Positions 11,782 through 23,648 of a stretch of DNA of 64,000 bases are shown piece by piece (the stretch's first letter is position 1; every line of letters starts with the position of its first letter). The stretch spans positions 62,001 through 126,000 of the forward strand of contig JALRME010000054.1 in NCBI GenBank assembly GCA_026120035.1. Reading direction: 5' to 3'. Below the pieces are notes generated by a model that was not told the origin of the DNA, did no database searches, and was given only the letters and a program-made list of their open reading frames with translations. Source of the stretch: Coleophoma eucalyptorum (taxonomy: Eukaryota > Ascomycota > Leotiomycetes > Helotiales > Dermateaceae). The translations under genes were made by a program, and so were the position numbers.

Positions 11782-14700
11782 ATGGGCCGGTCTTGGCAAG
11801 AATTGAAAGCGAAAGATGCTGTGGAGAAGAATACTGTCCATCCTGCCATCAAATCCCCATTACAACCCAAGACCTGCAACTCTCCTTGGGACCGAATTCT
11901 CGACGTCCTAGTTACCCTGATCGTACCCTCGATCATCGGTTTCTTAGTATCTTACTACATCGGCCGCACGATTCACGTCAATACGCCTGCTTCCGGATTT
12001 CTTCCTACCGCACCCCATTCCACACCCGCCGCCCTCAGATTCTGCGAGCGATCTACGGTCTTATGGTATCTCTGCATGAATGCTCCCAACTCTTACGACG
12101 AACTGCTAGACCGGATGTTGCGCTATGTTCCGGACCATAGCATGTATCTGGTTCAGTCTGGCGTGACAACGCTGGCTCTGTTCTGGTGAGGGAGCATTCT
12201 TGATCCATTCCAAGTTCGCGCTGACGCCATATATACAGGCTTCTTTACCGTGCATGGCTTACACTGTGGAAACCCGTTCCAGAGCTCATCAGTATTCTAG
12301 GTGTCGAAGTTCCTGACGCCCCCCAAGTCTCCCTCGCAGGCATAAAGGCAGACGCTGTCACCCTGCACTGGACGCGACCTGGTGCGAATAAACCAGTCAC
12401 TAAATACCTGATCCAGGTTAATGGAGTCAATGGTAAGGATGGGAAACCGGAAGAGGGTTGTATGCGACCAAGACTGACATATTCTGGCACAGTTGGAGAG
12501 TCCTCTCGCCAGGAGACTGCGATCACCGTAACTGGGCTCAAGCCTTCACACTTCTACAATGTCCGCGTCATCGCGGTAGGATCAAACAACTTCCAAGCTG
12601 GAAGCAGGGTCATAAGACTGAGAACCTATGGACGGGATGGACGTCCACAGTTGGAAAATGGTCGCGTGCCCTCGAACTTGACCTTGGAAGACCAACAGAC
12701 TGCAACTGTGGCAGATAGTAGTGATGAATCTCCAGCTGTGCGTGCACATGGTGCTGGTATCGAAGCGGCTGCGGTTTCAGAGGGACCTCAACACATGACG
12801 CGAGAACCCAGCACGCAAAGTCAACGGAGGAACACGGTTGGACGAAGACATTCGCCTTCGACTGCTGCTACAGACCAAGCAGCTATAGCCAAGATACTCA
12901 ATTCTGGTCTCCCCGAAGAGACCATGCAGCAATTGACTGAACGGTTCGAATCGATACGTCGCGAGACCGAGGAAGTGTTGGCGCAGATCACCAGAGATGC
13001 TGAGGAGTACAAGATACAAACACAAGATTTGAATAAGGAAAAGGACGAGAGAAAGTTACAATTGAAGGAAAAAGAGGCCGCGAGTATAAGTTTAAAGACA
13101 GAGGCTATCCATACTGAGCGACAAAACAGACAAGCACAGAATCGCAAGACACAGAAGGAGAAGGCTTTGAGAGAAAAGCAAGCCGAGAGAGCGAAGATGC
13201 TTGACGATATGACGAGGTGGAAGATAGCGATTCAAGAAATGAAGGAGGAGAGAGAGGAGTGGAAGAAGGAGATGGAAGAGATGCTGAAGGCAAAGGCTAA
13301 TCAAGAGGAAGAAATTAAGGGTACATTACGACAACGACAAAATTCACTAAACGGGCTGGAAGAAGAGATTCGCGTGAAAGGCCTACAGATTAAGGATTTG
13401 GAGGAAGAGCGTCAAAACCTGCCAGGAGCTAAAGACGATGATGAGTCCCGACATTCAGATTCCATCGACCGACAACGAGCTCTTGACTGGGAAATCAAGG
13501 AGCGAGAGATGAGCATCGGTCTTAATAATCAACAAGCTTTCCTCCGCGATCTCCAGATGAAGCTTCAAGCAGGCCAAGCTGTACTTGCAAATCTACAAGC
13601 GCAGCAACCGACCAATCCTCTGATGTATCACGGAAACTCTTCAGGCGTGGACTTTGACCCCACAGGTCAAGGAAAAGCGAAGTCTCGTAGGACTCGAAAC
13701 CGAAAGAGCAGGACAAATACAATATCTTCACCCATTTCTGGATATCCAATACTCGACTCGCCATTTCCTAGTGCAAGTGCCTACAACAACTTGAATACGA
13801 CCACTTCACCGAGCTTTGCACCTGGACCGTATTTCGATTTGAGCAACGATACTACAGGTCTGGTACCGATTTACGATCACATGAGCGGTATGAGTGAGGC
13901 TGAAATTCGCGCGATGACCGCTGGTGCACCGCTCAGTCCAACTGCAACCTCATTATTGCCATCGAATATTTTCGAGAATGATGACGATCCACCAAGTCCC
14001 CATGATGACCCTTCAAGATCACTTGGCCCATCTTTATATGGTCCTTTGCCGCCGGCTTACGACTCAAAATCTGCTCGACAATCATCTCGCTCCTCAAACA
14101 GCATGTCCAGTCCTGGATCCAGCCCACGAACTTCATCCCAACACTTTGGGATGCTGGGAACGACAAGTCTTGACGTCAGAGGTGATGCAGACAATCAGTC
14201 TCTTCATTCTCCTCGTGCCGAGTTTGGCGCCATCGGTACACCTGCCAGTGATCAGTCGGCAAGTCACAAAGGTTTCAGTAGCATCTTCAATTTCCCGAAG
14301 AGAAATATGAAGACTACACATGAAGATGGGCTTGCATTAGGTAGTCTGAAACCGAGTCAAAGTCAGTCTCTCCCGCGAGATGAGCCTGCGGATGCTCTGG
14401 GAAACAGGCATAGACGCATCAGTTTTTCCTCTGGCTGGGGCGCACTCCCTAGTTTGCTGCATCGTAACGCAGCAGGCGAGACACCAGAAGGAAATGCGCC
14501 TGCTCCTTCTCGCAATGCAGGTGCCAGAAGACGTCGTGGCTTCAATATTTTTGGCTCAAATGACGACCCCTCATCCATCTACTCGGAGCGTGATCCTAGC
14601 AGCCCGCGGCCAGTCTCGATTGCCTCCTCTGACCTGCCTCGTCCTTCTACAGATAGCGCACCATTTGGCTGGCCAGCTGCCGAAGGTCTAGTCATTAACA

Positions 14701-15620
14701 GGAACAGCCCACTCGCGACTAATTGGTCTATCAATGCTCCAAGCACTTGGTCTAGAAATCCTTCTCGTCGGCCAAGTATTCAGCATCACGGGTCAAGCTC
14801 TCACTTACCCACCGGTCTTGCAACAGAGGACGATGATTACTTACCATCAGACACTATGGCTGGCCAGTCCAGCCCACCACCAGTTGGTGTCATTGGAACA
14901 CGTCCGGTATCTTCACATAAACCAGTTACACCAAAGCTAAATCCAGCAGCGCCAACCTTCAAAGCATCTTTCCAAATGTTCGGTCGTGCCAAGTCCGAAA
15001 AGGGCAAGGGCAAGGAAAAGGCATTGGACCCGCCTTCCACGCCAGATGACTCTATGCCAATTCCATTCGCTATATCGCCTTCCGACTCACGGAAGTCTCG
15101 GGAGGCGCCATCAATTCGGACGCAGCATAGTCTAGCAGACTCCCGCGACAGCGAAAACCCAAGTTTGGAGAGACTACACAGTGCCACCCAATCCGACATG
15201 ACCACTCCGTCAGTTGCAAGTACGAAGGATAAAGAACCGTCATCGTTCCAGAAACTTCTCCGCAAGGGCTCGTCAAGTAAATTCAGCTTCTCCTCTATTC
15301 GAGGCAATATAGCGGGCAAAAAGGGTGGCAGTTCTGTCGCCAATTCTGAGCGCAACGAACGCGAAGGCAGCTTCGATGAGGGTGGAGAGGATGATCTGCC
15401 TCATAGTGTTGGCAGTTACACCAGCTCACCAAACGTTGGGAGCTTAGGTAGCGAGAGCGCTGGCCGAAGAAGTGTAAACTGGGGACGTCCGTTTTCTGGG
15501 TTCAATAAGAAGGGCAAGGATGGCGAGGTTAGAGGTAATATGAGGCAGAGCTTGGACACTGAGGGTGCTCCTAGTGAGGCTACTGATCGTGAAGACGAGA
15601 GAAGTGAAGTTGGACATTAG
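11782..15620 (+). CDS. Membrane-anchored fibronectin type III and coiled-coil protein
   Basis: Three exons (11782-12185, 12239-12432, 12493-15620) give 1241 aa. Two hydrophobic segments (about residues 39-62 and 124-145) suggest membrane anchoring. A fibronectin type III domain follows at about 155-245, split by the second intron, with VTLHWTRPGANKPVTKYLIQ and ITVTGLKPSHFYNVRVIAVG as its core strands. A Glu/Lys/Arg-rich coiled coil covers about 320-510. The remaining 700 residues are Ser/Pro/Asn-rich, probably disordered. Pezizomycotina carry uncharacterised proteins of this build. A cortical or ER-membrane scaffold is conceivable, but I do not assign a function. The first in-frame ATG is 11782; an upstream extension of the frame has only GTG. 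Confidence 0.8.
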
Positions 15621-16036
15621 GTTTTGTTGTACGTATCTCAAAAGCAACTCTTCTTATAAAAGGTACAGGCCCTCTAGACCGTCTGTGCAGCCTTGGGATG
15701 TGATTGAGGTTTTTTAATGCTACAGACTCAAGTCTTGGTAATGCATTACTATCGATTGAACGTTGCAAAGTGTGTTGTACATCATGAAGTTATAGTAGGT
15801 TTAATCAAGGTCAGAAGTTAAGCGAGGATATGCAAACACCAACCTAGGTACGAATGTCACTAAGCAGGACCGAGCCGAACATCAAGTTATGAAATCCCCA
15901 AGCTTTCTCTTTCATAGAACTGGCTCTGTCATACAGTCTATACCACTTTCTCTGATTATAACCGCAAGCCAGATGCCAGTGAGGTAATGCCTCCCAAATG
16001 CTATTCCTCGAGCTATCTAAATACCTCAGCTCAGAA
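15621..16036. other. Convergent 3' spacer, possibly with extra coding sequence
   Basis: Sequence between the ends of the fibronectin-domain gene and the 200-aa gene. A 94-codon minus-strand open frame at 15844-16125 overlaps the last exon of the latter and is discussed as a finding. Confidence 0.4.
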
Positions 16037-16689
16037 TCAAGAGGCTCCGGTGCGTCCTCTGTACATTCTGCCCCAATCATTCTGAGCATCCTCACATCCT
16101 TGTCGCTCCTCTGGGTTGATGACACCGTAGAAGCTTTCTAGGGCATTGCTGTCAGCTTGGGATGGCGTTGATGGCAGGCCATCGATATGCCGCCGTGGCA
16201 GTGTAGCTTGTTCCTTCTTTACGAGTCGCCGTTCCTTCTAGCCTATGTTAAATTACTGCCCTGAGCTTGGCGGTCTTTAAGACATACCTTAGCAGTGCCA
16301 ATGTCCTCTAGCTTCTTTCGCAACGTATCCCAAGTCTTCTCTTTTAGCCTATCCAATGCTTCCTTGTCGTTCCTTTGTCTACTTGAGTAGCTACTAGTGG
16401 AATCTACTTTGGCTTTCTTCGTTTGTTTTTGAAAGTTCTTCAGTACCAGCAACAAGGCGATATCAAGCTTCTCTCGATCAGGAGCTCCTCCGGGTGCCGG
16501 GGTAAAACTATCACTGATTGCTGCTTGGATCTCGGAGAGATAGCTCTGCGCTAGTACTTCGAAAGCCTCCAGGTTTGCTGTGTTTGTCGCACGTGAGGCA
16601 TTCATGCTTCTGCGGGTTAGATCATCGTATTCAAGCGCTACTTTGTCGAACATATCTGCGATCTCTTTTCGGATTTTCGCGTCGGCCAT
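16037..16689 (-). CDS. Uncharacterised helical protein, 200 aa
   Basis: Two exons (16689-16288 and 16237-16037) with a 50-nt GTATGT/CTAG intron join in phase 0 into a 200-aa frame. The protein is rich in Lys, Glu, Ala and Leu and mostly predicted helical (for example KEALDRLKEKTWDTLRKKLE), with a central Ser-rich loop; no signal peptide or membrane segment is seen. I do not recognise the family. The 3' exon is the weaker part, because a different frame stays open from 16125 to 15844 and could be used if there is another intron. Confidence 0.55.
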
Positions 16690-18607
16690 TTTGGTTGAAG
16701 CTTTGATGGTGAAACTGCGGCAGGTTGGTCTCTCCTTGGAATCGTAATACTTGACTGATATCAGAGGTTGGGGGATGCAATCTTGGTTCTGGGGTATCAG
16801 GCTTGGAGTACTTGAATTGTGGTTTGGAAGTTGTGGCCCTGACAGTTAGGAGCTTGAGCTGGCTCCAAAAGCTTTTTTTTTTTGGCTTCGTTGAGGTAAT
16901 GGATACAGAATGCTTCAACAGACATGTGTTAAGGAAATTCTTAGATTTCACCTTCGGGAACTGTTAATCACGAGGCTTCAGGTCAAACTTTCGAGGTGGG
17001 TTTTTTTTTGGTCTTCCAGAAAAGAGCACCAGGCTACTCGGACAGTGTAACTGTGCTTGTCGAAGGCTTTCAACGTCAAAGGTTGCCTTAATAGTTGACC
17101 CTAGTGACTACTTCATACAAAGATAAGGAGATATTGGAATGCTGCTTGCTTTGAGATCCGAGGTAAGTATTTGTTGGTGCGGCTGTTTGACTCGAGCTAC
17201 CTAAATATCTATTGGCAATCGTCCTTAGTTATATAGATCGTATCAAGGCCATGCTCACTCGAGACTATCGATGTTTTCCCTTGATGCGTATAATCCTATG
17301 GCTCTAGTATTCGGTATCCAGATTCTCCGTAAAAGCAGAGTAGGTTCATGATTGGGTGGATTATTACAAAGTCTCCCATATAACTTTGAATAGGCGAAGA
17401 CCTAAAAGCCAAACCAAAGCAATGCAGAAAATAGGAAACCGAGGAGAACCATTCACGCTAGCATCTTTAACAACAAGCATCTAAACACCGCACCTTGCTA
17501 GCTTATGTGTTTATTATTGCGTTACTATCCTGCTCAATTGTTGGATACCAAATATGCCTTTCCGTGTCACTGAGGGGGGGGGGCACACTGCATGCAATGT
17601 GATGTAGCAGAGATAAGCACCAGACGATTCAAACATATCATAAATAATTCTCAAAAAACCAAGCAGAACCAAATCCCCTCAAAGAGTGGATGCATGAGCA
17701 GTCTGTCGTCCAGGAAAAGAGAAGAAGTATACAGGGGCCAACTTCGGGACCATTTTATAAACCACATTGAAGCGAACCGTAAACATCCTCCACAAATCCC
17801 CCCCCCCCCAGAGGCCCCCGCTCTTCCCCCCAAAAATAACCAAATAACCCAAAGGGTGTAAGTAAACATAAACCCCTTCCCAATTCCTCCAGAATCCTCC
17901 TAGTACTGCCAACGACCAAACACAGCCTGCATTGTTTCAGCCCGAGCCAGACCCCAGGTGCCGATCAACCATGACCGTCGAAAAGCCAAGGCCAAGGCCA
18001 GCAACCCTAGCAAGGTAGTACGGCACCTCCCGATCGGGATCGGTCAGTTCATCCCATCCTTCCCCCCCCCAAGGACAGCAAAAGCCAAGCGACCAACCAA
18101 GTAAGGTGCCCACCCACACTGCATTCCATCCATCTTTGCCACGGCCATCAATTGTGGAAACCCACCCCAGCTTGATCATCCCCCGCTCTACCTGTCCTGC
18201 AATACTACAAGGATAGCAATAAGCATTACTCCATCGTCGCACACTCAACGAAGCAGGAAACCACAGAGACTGTCATTCATTTTCTCATATTCACGATATC
18301 TAGTCACCGTCTACTAACAAAGACTGTGCTACTTTTTGCCATCCACCCTTTTATGCTGGTGATCGGGCTTGCTGCCCTTCTGATTATCACTGCTGGTATC
18401 ATTATAATCATCCGGTTGTGGGGGGAGAAAAACGCCTTGTGAATCATATCAAACAACACCAGTTCCTAATTGCCTTGCCATTTTCGACATATCCCCATCG
18501 TGCAACAAAAATGCAGACCAAATCAACCGCCAAACCACGCTGTGCAAAATCAAGAGAAAAAGAATCCAGGCTAAGATGCGCGTACTCCATATGCAGTGAA
18601 AATTATT
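16690..18607. other. Gene-free spacer with homopolymer runs
   Basis: About 1.9 kb. The left part should hold the promoter of the 200-aa gene, the right part the long 3' region of the ELL gene. It contains a run of ten G (17574-17583), runs of C at 17798-17831 and nine C at 18062-18070. Short frames here (for example 17592-17861) are low-complexity and not believed. Confidence 0.55.
17798..17831 (-). repeat. Potential G-quadruplex motif (C runs on the plus strand)
   Basis: Runs of 12, 5 and 6 cytosines separated by 5- and 6-nt loops. Read on the minus strand this is G6-N6-G5-N5-G12, which satisfies the four-tract G-quadruplex pattern because the G12 can supply two tracts. It lies about 780 bp past the ELL stop codon, on the strand transcribed for ELL if the transcript extends that far. 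Confidence 0.5.
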
Positions 18608-20960
18608 TTAGTAGTATGGTCGGTAATCGATGGTCCCGCCATTTGTGATGGGCCTCCAGTCAGCACCTTGCGTCCGCTTCGTAGGCAGATTATTATTGAC
18701 CAGTTTGAGCATGATTTCTGCCTTCAAGTTACTCAGCCGATCGTGCATGTCTAGCAAGATCTCTTCCTTCTCAGGGTCGTGGACCTTGGACTCTTGCAAT
18801 TCCTTGTGGAGCTGTTGATACCGGGGATAATACACCTTGAACCGGCGAGCAAGGTCCACGTACTCTTCTTTGTTGGCAATGTTCGGCGGAAGGCCATAGG
18901 ATTGCCGAGAGGATGTGCTGGTGGAAGTAGAGGAGGACGAAATGCTGTCTGATTTTTGGCGTTTGATTGGTGGATGTGCCGACGCAATGGATGAATTGCT
19001 CGAAGACTGTTGGCGTCGGACTGGTTCTTCCTCCTCGCGCTTACGCTTGATTTTAGGCTGCGGCTCATTGTACGGAGAAGCCGATGAAGAGGCACGACCG
19101 TGAGATCCATGGTCGTTCTCAAAATCCGAGGCATTTGTGGGTGGTGAAGATGCGAGAGGAGAAGACTTTTGTGGGGAGGTGCCTTTCGACTTGAAGGACG
19201 TAGACGAATGTTGGGTGGAGCGAGAAGACTGACTTGCATCGGAGACCCGATGGTTAGGAGTAGAGGTATCTTTCTTTGGCTTTCTGCTGGCAGGAGCTTG
19301 GTTCACATGGCTCCTCTCAACTTCTACTTCACGAGGCCTCTTGATCGGCTTTGGCGGTGCTTTGGAGACAATGACAGTATCTTCTGCATCATCATCGGAG
19401 TCCTCCACATATTGTGACGACAACACCTTTCCCTTCTCTTTCTCCTTTTCAGCTGACGCCTTCGTCTTCTTGGGCACTACTGGTTTTGCAGCTGGCTTAG
19501 CTGGCTTGGGACCAGTCTTTGACAATAGCCTCTTTGCTTGAGCCTCTCGCTCGCTGGTCTTCTTGGTCTTCGTTGCTGGAGGTTGAGATGCCGACCGACT
19601 CATGCTCTCACCATCCTTCACCCGTGAAAGTGACTTGTCTTCCACTTCGGCCTCGTCATTTCTGCCGGGGGTGTCTTGTCCAGATCCCTCAGCCTGAGAG
19701 ACGCTAATCTTGGGTGTTTTGGCACTTCCAGAAGCGATCTTGGCCTGAAGCTTGGACAGGCACTTTCCCGTTCCTCTCTCTTCCTTTGGTAGCAGCCGGT
19801 CCCATTGTGGCTCCGATATACCCATACGCATCTTGTCATATTGCTTGACAGCATTGTCAATAACCGTCTGACGATCATCCTCAGAATCATAATCGAACTT
19901 CCAAACGTCCAGCTCTTTCCAGTAATTTTTCCGGAGCTCCCATTTTCCATTTATGACATCAGCGACTTTCTGTAGTGCATCGTATGTCTCGGTCTGGTCT
20001 CCACCAATCTTAGACAAAATGTCCCGTTCCAAGAAAGGTCGTAGAGCGAGGTAATGAATGACGGGTCGGCGGGCTTCCTTCGCTCTTTCGGCCTTTTGCT
20101 GTGAAAGTGGTACTGAGGTTGGGCCGAGGGAAGGGGAGCCCACGCCGGAAAGTGCAGGACTTGTAGGCATTGATCGAGTGGTATCGGATCCAAGAGGTCG
20201 ATTTTGGGAAAGGAACTTGGACTTGTTGGTCACCTTTGCACTCCCACGCTTTCCTGGCAGCGGCAGAGTACCATCCTTGATGTATTTAATCCTAGTAGTA
20301 TATTAGCAGCGTTCTCCAACTCCCCCAAACAACAGCGTACGTATTTTCCGCCTTCTTGGCGTTCTCCGACGCTAATGCTCCTTGGAGAGCAGCAAGAGCA
20401 GGATCCTGCGAGCTCGCTGGCGCCGCAGCCTTGGACTTTGCAGCAGCGGATTGGGAGGTAATCGGTCGTGCTCGGGGTTGGAACTGGGTATGCGAAAACA
20501 TGGCGACATATCGTGGTTCGGCTTCCGGGGAAGAATGTCGAGAGTTTGTACTCTGATACAATTCATGGGTGAAGGGATCGTCGGAAGGAGCGAGATGCTG
20601 GGTTTTGGAGCCATATTGGATTTTCTGTGGGTGTAGATGTTAGTTCAGTTCGAGTGGCATTGTTTCTAAATAGTAGTGCTATCGACCATGGAGCCCCCTC
20701 TTCCCCAAGAACAATAACAGTTCAACCACAACAATAGCCAGGCAAACAATACAGATCACAATTGAAATGAAGCAGAATCTTACTGGACTCTCTCCTAGAG
20801 CAAGGTGGATTGGCTTGTTTTCTTGGAAGCATTTAATCATGTCTTCGATCACATTGTCAGCCAAGGTGAGGCCGAAAGCCATGGGACCGGCAGAGCCATG
20901 CTTGGACGGTCTCGAGCCGTCCAGCATGAGGCCCGAGTCGGGGATGTCGAGGGCAGGCAT
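18608..20960 (-). CDS. ell1: RNA polymerase II elongation factor ELL, fungal type
   Basis: ELL stimulates transcript elongation by RNA polymerase II; in fission yeast the Ell1-Eaf1 pair does this. Three exons (20960-20784, 20624-20341, 20291-18608) give 714 aa. The N-terminal part (1-150) is the ELL fold region. Near residues 195-285, RRPVIHYLALRPFLERDIL and the following segment up to YDKMRMG align with the winged-helix part of animal ELL (RVLHLLALRPY...). A long Ser/Lys/Pro-rich linker with basic PKKTK and PIKRQK patches follows. The C-terminal 80 residues hold EEYVDLARRFKVYYPRYQQL followed by a helix, resembling the occludin-ELL (OCEL) domain. Assignment is from pattern recognition of both ends. 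Homologues are often filed as hypothetical in fungi. Confidence 0.75.
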
Positions 20961-21203
20961 TGCGAGGAGTAATTATGGACTGCCCGTACTTGGGGAGGTT
21001 CGTCGAGAGCGAGAGAAGGGAGAGGACGTGAGGTTGGGTGGCCGTGGGATTCCACACCGGACGGGTGACGTTCAAATGCTAGCTGGGCGGCATGAAGGGT
21101 CGATTTACTGCGAGGAAGCCTGGATGAAGCGGAGGGTCGGAAGGTTGGAGCAGGAGAATAAACTCGAGGTCGTCCAACACAAAGAAGGTACCTTTTCTTC
21201 CAG

Positions 21204-21283
21204 AGGAGGTGAAGGAGACGAGAGGGAGGAGAGATGAGGTGAGGTGAGGTAAGAGGAGTGGAGGAGGTGAGTGAGGTGAGAGG
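21204..21283 (+). repeat. GAGGTGAG-type purine-rich tract
   Basis: Imperfect repeats of GAGGT/GTGAG on the plus strand, so a CT-rich tract on the strand transcribed for ELL. A similar shorter block lies at 21531-21575. Pyrimidine-rich leaders are common upstream of fungal genes. Confidence 0.6.
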
Positions 21284-21750
21284 GCAAAGTACGGTACGGT
21301 CCAGCGCAGTAGAGTCAGTCCCACGTTTAGTGGATGGATGGACAGGATGGGGTGGAGCGAGCGAGACGGAGACGGAGGGCAGAGGCGAGACTTGCAGGCT
21401 TAGTGCAGGGAGCTGCGGACTTGGGTTCCTTTCAGCCCCTACACTAAACGACGACAGCGTGCCCAAGGGATCCAGATCCAGAACCGACCTGACTGGGGTG
21501 CCTTCAACTCTTCCGATAGGCGCATTTACTGAGGGGAGGAGAGGGGAGGGCAGGTGAGGTGAGGTGAAGTGAGGTACAGTGCCGCCGGAAGGGAGGAAGA
21601 GGGCGAGAGGGAGCAGAGCGGCAAGACAAAGAAGGCAAAAGAGATACGATGGCTATTGAAAGAAAAGCGAGGCCGATAGAGATGTTTTGTTGGTGAGAGG
21701 AGGACGGAAGGATAGGTAAGTGAGGCGGGCAGGCACTTCGGCCAGAACCG

Positions 21751-21878
21751 CAGAGGCACAGAAGAAGCACAGAAGCACAGAAGCACAGAGGCACAGAGGC
21801 ACAGAGGCACAGAGCCGGACACAGACACAGACATAGACACACACGCGCAGAGCAAGAGAGAGAGAGAGAGAGAGAGAG
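21751..21878 (+). repeat. CACAGAGGC minisatellite followed by (AG)12
   Basis: Copies of CACAGAGGC/CACAGAAG from 21751 to about 21814, then ACAGAC units, then a perfect AG dinucleotide run at 21855-21878. All are purine-rich on the same strand. Confidence 0.8.
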
Positions 21879-23612
21879 GCCTACGCAAACGCAAACCCCA
21901 TCACAGTCATGAACAAGGATATTTATGCATCATGCCATGCTGCGCTGTACTGCACCTATCCGACTTCCCTTGGCCTGTCTATCCACTTGCTTGCCTGCTT
22001 GCTCTCTCTCATATTTCCTTTTGTCTTCGACCTTTCTCTTGTTTGCCTTTCCTTGTCCCAAAGCGTCGGGATTCGCGCAAAGTAGGATCGTAGATCTCGA
22101 TTTTACTTTTTGCTTTCACTTTCATTTTCACTTTACCACCCTTCCATATCCATCATGATGAAACCACGAAGAGGAAATTATCCAGCATAGCATAAAAGGT
22201 AATAGCGTAGGTTCCTCATGGCACGATGACAATACTCACATTGTGCTACTCCGTTCCCCCCACCCTCCCGGTGTCGTGGCACCCGATCATACTTGATTAC
22301 CTTCCTACATGGTCTTGCCTTCACCGTGGCTTGGTAATTCTTCGAGTGACCGTTGTCTGCCCGCCAATGTCCTGACGGGCTTCGTATGCTGCTGCTCCAG
22401 CCGAGGATGGTGCAGCTGCTCGCCTCGTGTAGGTACCTACATATTTTTCTATTTAGGTAGGTGGTACCTTCATAGATACGTCAGAATCTATTTTGCCGCT
22501 GATTTATTCTGGATGCATAAAACTGCGTGCGAGCATCTCCGTCGTCTCCACCACTGCGCGAGATGCTCGGTACCCTTCATCTTATCTAGCAAATTCCACC
22601 CACGTCTCGAACCCCTTCGGTTTCAAGCAACCGGGTACGGCCTAATATTTCAACGGCCACACCCTGGGGCCTGCACTGGACCTGCACTGGACCTGACGGG
22701 CTCTTGCATCTATCTCTGCGCTGGCACGGTAGATTTGGGGTTTATGGAGAGGATGGAACTCGAGAGCAACAATTCCGTGCAAGCAACTAGCCATCAAGCC
22801 ATCGTAGTCTGTTCCCCGGCTGCGAATGCTCTCGCCGGCTGGTCTCCTCAAGGCGTGGCCGGGAAGGGCTCCGAATATGCATGGTTTAGAGTCAAAACTC
22901 ATCCATTCTGCTGTTTTGGTTCCCCCGTTGTCGAGGCAAAGAGCGTCCCTTACTCTGCCTTGTCTCCACCCAGCTTGCTGCTCTCTGTCTGAGTGTCGTC
23001 TTTCTTTTCCACAAGAAGCCTCTCGCTCTTCGTCAGGTCGAGTCAAGCAAGCCAAATGTCGGCTTTCGGAGCCCCATGTACATTTACGGTGGGGAAGGCA
23101 TTATTAGAAAGCAATGGTGACAAAGCCCACCTCCATCCTTACATCCATCGCTCTCTCTATTCTATCCCTGTTTACCCTTTCGTCCTCTTCTGTCAACTCT
23201 GCTGTCATCATGATGCGGAAAACAAAAGCCAAAAAGAAATTCAATGAGGGGCAGTACGCCATCATCTCATCCCTCTTTCTACTGCACAACCAAGCCACCG
23301 ACCGCCATTCGGAACTCTGAGCATCTCTCGGGTTTAGGCGCACTGCACTGGAAAGCACTAACTAATGGTCACCACGCTCTCGCTTGAAATTGGACATTGT
23401 CTTGCACCGGCTCAATGCGCAGAGGAGTGGGCGCCAGAGAGGATGTGAGAGTTGCATCCAATCCATAAAGGTATTGAGCTGAACGGCCCTTTCCCAGCGG
23501 ATAACAACAACCTTTGAGCCCAGACACAAGCATGACCATAGCTACCACCAGGTAACCAAGGTATGTATGGCCAAGCCATTCATTCATCATCCAGCCCACC
23601 CACGCATCGTGC

Positions 23613-23648
23613 GCATCTCACATCTCACATCTCACCTCTCACCTCTCT
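23613..23648 (+). repeat. CATCTCA/CACCTCT pyrimidine repeat
   Basis: Short tandem CATCTCA units passing into CACCTCT units. No function is evident. Confidence 0.6.

Noticed and set aside
22309..22992. 227-codon plus-strand frame in the first gene desert
   Set aside because: Cys/Ser/Pro-rich peptide without any recognisable motif, no splice partners and no codon bias like the real genes here.
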